A stretch of DNA of 64,000 nucleotides. Origin: Agapanthus africanus. Its lineage: Eukaryota; Streptophyta; Magnoliopsida; Asparagales; Amaryllidaceae. The notes below the pieces were generated by a model. That model saw only the letters and a program-made list of their open reading frames with translations. It searched no databases and was not told where the DNA came from. The position numbers and the translations under genes were made by a program. Shown here piece by piece: positions 34,918 to 46,030 of the stretch. Location of the stretch: positions 632,826,189 through 632,890,188 of the forward strand of contig CM057338.1 of the NCBI GenBank assembly GCA_030015575.1. Direction: 5' to 3'. Position 1 is the first letter of the stretch. Every line of letters starts with the position of its first letter.

Positions 34918-37060
34918 GTGGTATCAGAGCCTCGCCATTAACCTAGTCTAGCTTTGTCTAATGTGTTTACAAGTTCGATCGAACAGATTTTCCGAAAACC
35001 CGATATCATGCACATCAGTTCTCTGTCGAAATTTTTTAGACTCCAAAAATTTTTCAGGTTATTTCAGAATGATGTACAGGGAATTCTAAGACTTCTGCAG
35101 AAATTTGATCACGTGAACACACTATACCACCGCGGAACCGCGGCCAAACTCATGCTTGGGCCGCGGTTCCGCCGCAGTACTGTTCAGTGCATGAAATTTC
35201 TACAGAGAGCTTCTGAGTTCAAAATGGGGTTTTTGGAATGTTATTTTTTTGGGCCCAGATTTCCTTGAGTGCTACAGTAGTGCTTAGGGCCCACTTGGGT
35301 AAATTTGATCGATCGAATTTTTTGAACACATTAGTTCACAGTATTTACATTATATCTGCGACCGTGAATGTCATTTGATCGGTAAATCCTGTCTAACTGC
35401 TATAGCCCGGTTAGACGGATTTGCGAACGTGACATTCACGTTGATGTTCTGTGTTTGTGCTGTGATGTTGTGGATCGGTCGTGGGGGATAGCCTGGATGC
35501 AATGCTAGTACAGTTTTGGTTGTATTATGTACATTTGATATTGCGGGGCGAGCGTCCGACATGTGGACTGCCGTCACTGCCTGATTGTATATTATTCTTT
35601 TGGGGCACGACCAGGTTGCGGTCGATGTACCCGTTGTATGTATATTTTACTTTCTGTACTAGGATTGCCCCGCGGAGGGGTGCACAGGTAGCCGGGTTCT
35701 AGAGGGCAACGAGCCCGCATCTCATGGCATTGAGACGGAAGGGGCGTCACTCTAGAATTGGCGGGTTATTCGCTGCACTCGTAGGGGGTATAGGTTGACC
35801 CAGGAGGGGTACCCAAGTTACCGGATTCCGTGAAGTGCTAGGTGGTCCATTCACGTTGCTGAAGGGGGCTGCCTCGCTTCAGGTTTTGGCGGGTAACTTG
35901 CCGCGCCCGTAAGGGTCTAGGATTTCATTGCACAGGCAATCCACACGACCAGGGGAACGTCGGGTTTCAGTAGCGGCTCTGTGAAACCCGGGGATCCCAG
36001 ATATCTGTATTGTTCTGTGATGCTGTTCATTTCTGTGATGTTGCATTTTTATCACGCCTTAAGCGAAATATTATATATTGATATATATATATATATATAT
36101 ATATTAATAGATGTTGTATATGTTTTGCATCCGCGTTAGTCCAGTCCCCGCTCTGTCGTTAGTTAGCTAACCTAACGGGTAATGACGGGACCCAGTGGCG
36201 AATGCGGATGGCATATACGTACATCAGTATATTTTCGTTCTTTGTGGTGTGATCAATTGATGGGACTGCGTTGATTCGGATCAATGCAAGTTAAACAGAC
36301 CTAATCTGATGTTGTTGGAACTTTTTTCAAAAAGCTGTTATTGCAAGGACGTTCACTTTTGTTTTGCATCATGGTATTCAGTTGGAATATCCTGCTCCTC
36401 AGTCGACGAGGCAAGGGCCAAGATCCCTTCACCAGGAGTGACCCCTTGGACAAAAGTTTGCGTCAGGGCAATAACTTCACTATAGCCGATTACTTTTGCT
36501 TTGCATTGTGGTATTCAGTTGGAATATCCTGCACCTCATTCTACGGGGAAAGAGCCGAGATCCCTTCACCGGGAGTGACCTCTTTAGCAGAAGTTTTCGT
36601 CACTATATTTTTATAAAAGCTATCCAGTTCCTTCAACGATATCAAGTTCATTACGTTAAAGGTTTTCGCCAGAAACCATTCGTAGCCCTCCGTCGTTTCA
36701 TATGGGTAGTCAATAGTATTCAAGCTGTGTTTGTTGGCCAAAGTCAAGGCACAGTGTTTGGTAGCTGTTGGGTATTCATATGCAGCATAGATAGATGCGT
36801 TGGTTTAGGGCAGTCATATAGCCTTGTTGGCCAAAGTCAAGGGCTTGTGCGGGTGGGCTCAAATTAACCTGGAGAATGACGGGTAGAACTTGACATGTGA
36901 CTTATGATTTGTTGGCCAAAGTCAAGGTCATAAGAGCATGGGGCAAAAATCCACATCGGGAGTTTCTAAAGAAACTAAAACTTGCCAGCTATGCGCATAC
37001 CTTCTGGAGTGTGATGACGTGAGCGGATTCCGTCACGTTATCATGCGATGATAGTTGGAT
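34918..37060 (+). mobile_element. Primer site and leader of Y
   Basis: The primer site TGGTATCAGAGCC is at 34919. A 14-bp GC-rich stem (35132-35145 with 35159-35172) lies 213 bases downstream. A TA run is at about 36080-36104, the CGTTAG/CTAACG stem at 36157-36177, and the triple motif TTGTTGGCCAAAGTCAAGG at 36731, 36824 and 36909. Confidence 0.88.
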
Positions 37061-39600
37061 CCCGATTCCCACTGATGAGTTGGTTTACTCCTCGGGTGAT
37101 CCCGACTAATTCTTCTTTCAGGTTTGGAGGAAAATTTGACGGTACAGTGGGAGGTTTCCAGATTAGATAAATTGGTAACCATTCTGATCTAGGTTAGAGT
37201 GCATGCTGAGTGTTTCTTTTCTCTCTCTCTTTGTCAGCGACCATTGACCTGACCCTAGACTATGACTCAGTGACCAAAATTAACCGAACCTTCTTAAACA
37301 CTGGCTTTTGGATTGTCAGAGTTGCAAACCTCATTGCCACTCCTACTTTTACCCTTTTCTCCAGGACACCCCGTATTACTACGAACATCCACTTCCATTG
37401 GAAAAAACCATCGTATGGTTATATACGAACTCGAAGGGATTTATTCGAGGATGGTTTCCGGTTCTGGAGAAAACGAATAGGACTATTCAGTTGTCTTTTC
37501 CTTTTACCTTCTCTCAAGTTGCGAGTACTCCTTGGTTTAGGAGATAGTACACCTATTACGCAAATTGGATAGTCTTCTTCCAAACCTTAGGCTGGTGCCA
37601 AACGGTGGGGAATGAAGAAAACCAATTAGCCTAAACGGTGTACAGAAGGTATTAAGTAAAGACAAAGAAAGGGATTAGTAAGAGGGCAAAGTAAATTGCG
37701 ACTGATATTCACGACCAAACCAGGTATTTCATTACCACTCCCACTTCACCTTTGTATTTCTCCAGGACACTCCGTATCACTACGAAGATCCACAGTTTAT
37801 TGGATACTCCATCGTATGGTTATATACGAACTCGAAAGGAACTTGTTCCAGTTCGGGGATGGATTCTGGTTCAGGAGAAATAGGAATAAGGTTTATTCGG
37901 TTGTCTTTTATCTTCACCTTCTCTCGCATTGCGAGTGCTCCTAGGATTAGGACAGTACACCCATTATGCTTATTGGATAGTCTTCTTCCAAACCATAGAT
38001 TGGTGTCGAACGGTAGGGAAGGAAGAAAACCATTTGGCCTAAAGGAGTGTGCAGAAGGTAATGACTAAAGTCATATAAAAGGATTTGGAGAGGTGGCAAA
38101 GAGATATATGGTTACAGTTGTGAATCTGGATAATGGAAGAGGCGTTACTAGGAATACCAGGATACCCCATCGAAACATTTAAATGTTTCAGTTTCACTGT
38201 GTACTGTTAAAGGAAAACTGATTTCCCGATTAGATACTTACTCCAGGGTATGTATTTACCAGGTATGATTCTCATATCTGTATGGTTTTACAGATGATGA
38301 GTGGGAGTAAGTTATTGGGAATCGGGTGGTCATCCTCATTATATCGGAATTCGTTGTAATTGGTGATATTTGATGAAATCGCCTGGGTGGTTTACCGGAC
38401 GGCAAATATTTGGTTTTGAATATCCGATGCTATGCACCAATTTCAAATTGATATATCTGTACGTCTATTTTCATAGAGTGAGATATACTTTTTTGAAATT
38501 ATGTCTATGACATTTATCTATATCAGTGGATGGTTAGGTAAGGAGCATTAAACAGCGGTGTAATTCTTCTTAACCATAAGTACAGTTTTCAACCTACGAC
38601 ATACAGTGAATGAGTTATCAGACTCAAGGGACTTATACAGAGTATTGTATGTTGTCCAGTGTCCATTAGGACAGAGGGGTTGGTCCTCGTACTAGATTCT
38701 GTTTACTTGTGACTTCTCTGGTTCTTAGACATGTGTTTCGTAGAAACACAAGGTCCGAATTTTGAGAAGTTATAGGTATATGAATAAAGTAGAGAACCAG
38801 GTGTTGCAAGTATCGGGATTCTTCAAGGTGATCGAAGATGTAGATACTTGTGTGTGGTATTCAGTTAATAGTAATGATTAAGAGAACTTGCTTCTCTTTC
38901 AGGTTACTCATAATTGGAAGCATTCCTAAGTTGAGTAACGCTGATCGGCCTCCTTCCATTTAGTTGACATGCGCTAGAGACAGATGCATGATTTGAATCT
39001 GGTTCAATTAAATCAGTGCCTCTGTTTCTGTATTGGATATAGAACAGTTTATATCTTAACGATGTTAAGGTACGGGGAGTTGTCCGGCTTATGATTAAAA
39101 CCAGACACTAGACAACTCATGGCATGTTTCTGTAATGGCTGTTTATGGGTTGACCCAGGTGATGACGAGGGTTGACTTTCTACCATCTGGAAGATCAATA
39201 GTAATATTGTTCTAGATTCGCCACAGTTTTAATAAAAATGGATTTTTTCAGAAAACAGTAGTGGGAATATGGTAGAACTGGAAGTGATTCCAGAACCGCA
39301 AACGATTACTGAAGATTTGATAGGAACCTAAAGATTCAATCTGGTTTGACATTCCATTGGCCACACCGCAGATAAGGTGGGTAACTTTAGGCACCCGAGA
39401 GGTACTCTGGTAGCCTCAAGAACGGTGACAGGGAGGTTCTTGTTTACCCAGACTTGCAATTGCTGTTGTTCTAGACTGTGAGACCCGACAGGAGGATGAG
39501 TATAGCGTCGTTCTAAACTGGCTTTAGAAGTGTACGTCTATATGACTCTGCCAGAGGGTTGTCGTGGTCAGTGGGAGCAGCGGAAGCATGGTGGACAAGT
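37061..39600 (+). mobile_element. Y interior without recognisable coding
   Basis: It contains the duplicated block of about 400 bp (37335-38080) and sequence aligned with X1 24200-25690. No retroelement domain is readable in this stretch. TTTACCGGACGGCAAA near 38391 is a small dyad shared with X1. Confidence 0.7.
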
Positions 39601-40560
39601 GGCTTATGTCTATTTATAGACTAAAGCAGATATAGCGGAGATAGATCATCTATTTCTGATATGACAGTCATAGGTTTGACTTCATCAGAATAGGGGATGG
39701 ATCTGTTGAGAAGGTAGTAGGGTGTGATGTCATAGTATTTGGATGACATACACAAAGTAGGAAGTGATATTCCTATACTACGATCGGTTATACTTTGGTC
39801 ATCACACAGTGGTTTCTCCACATGGGACTTGGACATTATATCAGACATACTGGTTACTAGATCTATGGTTTTAGATCTAGATTTGGGTGGTTTCCCAATT
39901 AAGGGTACTTAGACAGCATTCTAAGAGTATTTAGAATGGACGACTCCTGGCACGGTAGTGTACCTGCAGATAATGGAATCACCCTCTCTAAAGGTGTCTT
40001 ACAGACTAAAGGGGATAGGGATGTGCATGATTGGCAGATCACTTGCTTAGGCAATTGAGTCAATCATGAGATGTCAAGTACCACACCAGATGTTGTTTTT
40101 GGCACTAGATGCAATAAGTTGACATTGATCCAATCCTGGAGAAACAGTCAGAAGCAGTTTTAGAATATAAGTGGATGGTCTAGGGATATGATAACGACAG
40201 CCTCATTCGGGAGACAGTTATCATTCCAGGCTTCCAAGGTGACTTGGACGACAGGGAGGTTGTCAGAGTTATAGTTTTCCTTCTGACGAGGAGCAGTATT
40301 TTGGACAGGTGGTCCAAGGAAATACTGAGGGAGGCATGGCGCAGGATACTGATTAAGTTCAGTTGACGATACAGTCTAAGAAGTTTGGATTTGGAGTTCA
40401 TTTATGAGCTAGGTCCCATCAGACATCCAGACACATTCTAAGACAGGTATTGCTCATTTCGGGAGATGGCTTTCTCCGTGAACTTGAGATATAGAGAAAC
40501 ATAGAAAGAAACATCAAACCGGATCCACTCAGTGAGGCTATTCCTCGAACGCAATAGTTT
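39600..40560 (+). pseudogene. Copia RT end and RNase H relic (Y)
   Basis: It has the same blocks as the X1 relic: a region after the copia YVDD motif (near 39735), a block like DDRKSTSGY (near 40247), and a FISELG-like block near 40396. Heavily broken, with the same overall state as in X. Confidence 0.78.
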
Positions 40561-40669
40561 CGCAAACAGGCTTTGTGAGATTGACTAGTAGAGGAGTTGG
40601 GTGTTCGATATCACACGGGCTGTGAGTATGCAACATCCCAATAATTAGCCTTGAGTGCAAGTGGGAGAT

Positions 40670-42796
40670 TGTTGGAGATAGTGCCCTCAGAGTCAATTAT
40701 TAGATCACAGGCACGTGATTGCAATGATTGAGGGAGGACCTATCCCGGTAGGACAGTCTTACTAAAGATGATAGTATGCTATCTGGTTTATCTTTATCAT
40801 CATATACTGCTTTAGGTGACCAGACAGGTCGCTATTACACGTTGATAGAGCCCCTAGGATTCTTGCTTGACTGCCAGCAGTATGAGGGCGATCATATACG
40901 TAGGAGCTGGTAGTCTATAAGCACATCCTTAAAAGGTCCCTAGTCGTGGGAGTTTCGAGACAGGGCATCGATACTCCAGAGTAGACTAGTGTATACAGTC
41001 GAGACCCCGACGAGGGGCGGTGGCCGGTCTCACAAGCCACTGGTGTCAGTTGGTTCATCTAAAATGTATACAGGTGCTCATTGGGTTATGAGTACACCGG
41101 ACAGGACTCGCCGGGAACATGCTAGTTGGTCTTATACCTGACGTCAGATAGCAGTTCCCTGGTGACATGTGTACAGGTTAGTTCATCGACCTAAGGATCG
41201 TCATTTGTCCCGTGTGAGTTCCCACTGTACTTTGATTACTACCCAACCACGCTCAAAGGAGACGTGCAAACAGGTTTTAGTTGGGTACAGTCCCGAGCCA
41301 TATGGAGGCAGTGAGTGGATCTTCAGGGGTTCATCTCTCCCGGTATTGGGGGTGAGGTCGCGCTGTGTCTAGGAGAGCCATTACACAAAGCCCTCGGCCG
41401 AGGCAGGAGATTTACTGGTAGGTATTCCAGTAGTATCTCAGGGTGTTCTGGGCTACACTCCGACATGACTTGTACCGCTTTTGGGGGTCTGACTTTTACC
41501 AATCCCCTAGGCCCGCCATGCGATGCTCATAGACGAACGGACCGGACCGTACGGATATTGTCACTGACAGGCTCAGTAGGGTGTCATGATGAGTTCGCTC
41601 ATCGACGTCCCTTTTGGTCAATAGCTGGTAGCCCATCACGTATAGCTAATACCTCTGACGTGCTAGTGGTTAAATCCACAGCCATAGTATTGACGAGTCT
41701 TTAGAGTCCCCCACATTCAGTTGCTCAAGTTTTCGGGCGAAACGCTGTAGAGGCCGTAAGGAGATATGGCAGGATTCGATCAGATACGTGCGGTATTGCA
41801 CGGATCAGGATCGGATGGATAATACTAGCGGGCTTTGGTTTAAGCCGGATCCTAGTATTGCACAGTGTAGATTTTTTCTCTTTGCATTTGTATTTCGGTC
41901 GGAATACAAATGCGGGTATGTATATACAGTAGCGGGGTTTTCCTGTAACTTATTACTGGATCAGTTTTTTGGAGTTGCCAGTTTATTTTCCGTTTCGGCC
42001 ATATTTCTTTGTATCTTTCACTGGCCGAAGATTGGTGGAGGAGGGCTTATTTGCATTTGTGCAAATAAGCATTGTGGAGGGTGGTCTTTGCATATTCTTG
42101 TGTCATGATCACTTGACTTTCTTTAGTCATCATGGCTTGACTTTTACAGTCATGATTGTTGATGATGATGAAGGGTGATGGTTGGTGGAGTGTTGGACTT
42201 TGTTTGTGATGATTTCTTCTCTTGATCACACATCATTCCTTCTCGCATGATAGTGTGGCTCCCTCATTCTTTTCACTCCACTCCCTTTGGTTTTCCTCAT
42301 GAGCATGTGGCCGGCCAAGATGGGAGAGGGGCTGTCCCATGTTGGTGGAGAGAGTTTGTTCATCTCATATCATTTTTGCTTCACCAAAATTCCCAAGAAA
42401 AACTCCATAGTTCATCCCTCCACTAAAAGGCAACTTCTAATACCCCAAAATGAGACATAGTTTTTCTACACTATATTCTACAGCAAAACTTGGGCACGTC
42501 GACTCACCAACTTCGTGCCCAAGTTGCCTCGGTCCAGAGGTGGGAGCCCGTAAAAGAAGCCGACGACGTGGTGGAGACCGGAGATTCCGCGGGGAGATCG
42601 GGACGACGACGAGAAGACCGGAGGACTCGGATCACTCGGTATATTTCTCTACTCGTTCTTTAGTTAACTAGGACTAGATTGATGGCACGATCCGGGTTTA
42701 TAGTGCGCGGTGGTGCCGGTATAAAAAGTTTAAGAAAACCATCGCTTCCGCATTCCGGCGTCGGATTGACGGCCGGGGAGCCGCCGTGCACTTACA
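40670..42796 (+). repeat. 3' LTR of Y
   Basis: It is preceded by polypurine tract GTGGGAGAT and followed by target duplication GTGGG (42797-42801). Hairpins are at 41884-41913 and 42045-42070. Confidence 0.93.
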
Positions 42797-43889
42797 GTGG
42801 GAGCAGCGGAAGCCTAGTGGACAAGTAGCTTATGTCTATTTATGGACTAAAGCAGATATAGCGGAGATAGATCATCTATTTCTGATGTGACAGTCATAGT
42901 TTTGACTTCATCAGAATAGGGGATGGATCTGTTAAGAAGGTAGTATGGTGTGATGTCCTGGTATTTGGATGACATACACAGAGTAGGAAGTGAAATTCCT
43001 ATACTACGATCGGTTATACTTTGGTTGTCACACAGTGGTTTTTCCACACAAGGCTTGGATATTATATCAGACATTCTGGTTACTAGATCTATGGTTTTAG
43101 ATCTAGATTTGGGCAGTTTCCCAATCTGGGTACTGAGATAGCATTCTAAAGGTATTTAGAATGGACGACTCCTGGCATGGTAGTGTACCTGCAGGTGATG
43201 GAGTCACCCTCTCTAAAGGTGTCTTACAAACTAAAGGAGAGAGGGATGTGCATGATTGGCAGATCACTTGCTTAGGCAATTGAGTCAATCATGAGATGTC
43301 AAGTACCACACCAGATATTGTTTTTGCACGAGATGCAGTAAGTTGATATTAATCCAATCCTGGATAAACATTCGGAAGCAGTTTTAGAACATAAGTGGAT
43401 GTTCTAGGGATATGACAACAACAGCCACTTTTAGGAGACAGTTATCATTCCAGGCTTCCAAGGTGACCTGGATGACAGAGTGACTTTCAGAGTTATAGTT
43501 TTCCCTCTGAAGATTGGCAGTATTTTGGATTGGTGGTCCAAGCGGATACTGAGGGAGGTGTGGCGCAGGATACTAAGTTCAGTTGACGATACAGTCTAAG
43601 AAGTTTGGATTTGGAGTTCATTTATGAACTAGGTCCCATCAGATATCCAGACATATTCTAAGACAGGTATTGCTCATTTCGGGAGATGGCTTTCTCCGCG
43701 AACTTGAGATAAAGAGAGACATAGAAAGAAACATCAGAGCGGATCCACTAACTGAGGCTATCCCTCGAACGCAATAGTTTCACAAACGGGCTTTGTGAGA
43801 CTGATCAGTAGAGGAGTTGGGTGTTCGGTATCACACGGGCTGTGAGTATGCGATATCGCAATAATTAGCCTTGAGTGCAAGTGGGAGAT
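42797..43889 (+). mobile_element. X2: 3' interior with pol relic
   Basis: It continues X2 after Y and matches X1 25694-26786 closely, including the copia RT/RNase H relic (about 42947-43790) and the polypurine tract. Broken. Confidence 0.88.
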
Positions 43890-46030
43890 TGTTGGATATA
43901 GTGCCCTCAGAGTCAATTATTGGATCGCAGGCACGTGATTGCAACGATTGAGGGAGGACCTATGCCGGTAGGACAATCTTACTCAGGATGATTGTATACT
44001 ATCTGGTTTGTCTTTATCATAGTGTACATGCTTTAGGTGACATTGTGGTTCACTATTATATGTTGATGGAGAATAGTATGCTACCATGGTTTATCTTTAT
44101 CATCGTGTACTGCTTCAGGTGACCTTACAGATCACTATTGCACGTTGATAGAGCCCTTAGGATTTTTGCTTGACGGCCAGCAGTATGATGGCGATCATAT
44201 ACGTGGGAGCTGGGGTCAATAAGCACATCCTTAAAGTGGTCCCTAATCGTGGGAATTTCGAGAGTGGGTATTGATACTCCATTAGTAGACTAGTGTATAC
44301 AGTCGAGACCCCGACGACGGGCGGTGGCCGGTCTCATAAGCCATTGGTGTCAGTTGGTTCACCTAAGATGTATACATGTGCTCATTGGGTTATGAATACA
44401 CCGGACATGACTCGCTGGGAACATGCTAGTTGGTATTATACCTGACGTCAGATAGCAGTTCCCTGGTGACATGTGTACAGGTTAGTTCATCGACCTGAGA
44501 TCGTCATTTGTCTCGTGTGAGTTCCCACTGTGCTTTGATTACTACCCTACCACGGCTCAAAGGAGTCGTGCAAACAGGTTTTAGTTGGGTTCAGTCCTGA
44601 GCCACATGGAGGCAGTGAGCGGATTGGCAGGGGTTTCGTCTCTCCCGGTATTGGGGGTGAGATCGCGCTATGTCTAGGAGAGCCATTACACGAAGTCCTT
44701 GACCAAGGCAGGAGATTTACTGGTAGGTATTCCAGTAGTATCTCAGGGTGTTCTGGGCTACACTCCGACACGACTTGTACCGCTTTTTGGGGTCTGACTT
44801 TTACCAACCTCCCAGGCCCGCCATGCGATGCTCATAGACAAACGGACCGGACTGTATGGATATTGTTACTGACAGGCTCTGTAGGGTGTCAGGATGAGTT
44901 CGCTCATCGACCTCCCTTTTGGTCAATACCTGATAGCCCGTTACGTACGGCTAGTACCTCTGACGTGCTAGTGGTTAAATCCACAGCCAAAGTATTGACG
45001 AGTCTTTAGAGTCCCCCACAGACAGTTTCTCAAGTTTCGGGCGAAACATTGTAGAGGCCGTATAATATATGGCAGGGTCCGATCATGTACGTGCAGTAGT
45101 GCACGGATCATGATCGGGCGGATCATACTAGTGCGCTTTGGTTTAAGCCGGATCCTAGTATTTTATTTGTTGAATTACCTTAGTCTCGTCGCATTCGCAT
45201 TCAGTCGGATGCGGATGCAGGTATGTATATACAGGTGAGGGGTATCCTTGTAATCCGTCACGAGTTTACTTTAGCTATTGCCGTATCTTTTTTCTGTTGC
45301 AAACATTTGGATTAATGTTTGTAAATGGAAATTATGAGCACTAAATCATGATTAAGATCATTAATTGTGACACATGCACAAGTGATGACTCATGGTCCCT
45401 TTTCTTGTGCATGTGTCACATTATATGATGGTTTTGTGAGTTGATTTGATGAGAGGAGAGAGAGGGGCAGCCAAGGGCAAGGTTGGCTCTTGTATTATTC
45501 TCTTCTTGCTCTCTTTTTATCTTATGAAAACACACAAAAGAAAAGAGCTCTCTCTCTCATTTTATCATTCCATCACAAAAGGAAAAAGAAACATCTTCTT
45601 CTTCCTCCTCCTCTAGCTCATAATCTCCATCAATGGCAACACCTTCAACCTCCATCCATCTCATGGATGCAAGAGACAAAGTGATCACAAACATTTTCTA
45701 CATCACCTTGGACACGTCGGCTAGCACACTTCGTGCCCGAGTTGCTTCGGATGAAGCGGGAGCCCGTAAAAAGAATCGAAGATGTGGTGCCCTTTTCCGA
45801 CGAGGAGATCGAAACCGGATATGCCGCGAGGAGCTTGGGATGGTGGCCAAAGACCGAAGGACATGGATTGATCGGTATAGCTTTCCAACCCTTTCTCTAA
45901 TTGCTAGTTGTTGGTTAATGGTTCGATCCGGGTTTTAAGCATACGATAGCGCCGGTTTCTAGTTTGAAAAAGTTTTCGTTTCCGCATTTTGGCCTCGGAC
46001 AGACGGCCAGGGCGCTACCGTAGTCTTACA
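43890..46030 (+). repeat. LTR Xb (copia)
   Basis: It is 2141 bp, the partner of Xa, again with interior sequence on both sides (polypurine tract left, TGGTATCAGAGCCACG at 46031 right). Hairpins at 45191-45218 and 45366-45420 match those of Xa. Confidence 0.93.

Larger units (their letters stand above)
32791..42796 (+). mobile_element. Element Y: complete-span Ty1/copia element
   Basis: Y has two LTRs of equal length, 2127 bp (32791-34917 and 40670-42796), starting TGTTGGAGATAG and ending CACTTACA, around 5752 bp of interior. The target duplication is GTTGG/GTGGG. The empty site is seen in X1 near 25690 (CAGTGGGAGCAGCGG). Interior order is primer site, leader with triple motif, duplicated non-coding block, pol relic and polypurine tract. 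Y is a sister family of X: interiors align throughout, but LTRs diverge strongly in their second half. LTRs differ by about 2-3% by eye. The coding part is heavily broken. Confidence 0.93.

Noticed and set aside
41315-41704. 129-codon frame in the 3' LTR of Y
   Set aside because: It is not kept in the 5' LTR in the same form and lies wholly in LTR sequence.
33909-42108. Cys-rich 106-codon frame present in both Y LTRs
   Set aside because: It spans the TATA-like box and two hairpins of the LTR. Its conservation reflects LTR identity, and X LTRs do not keep it.
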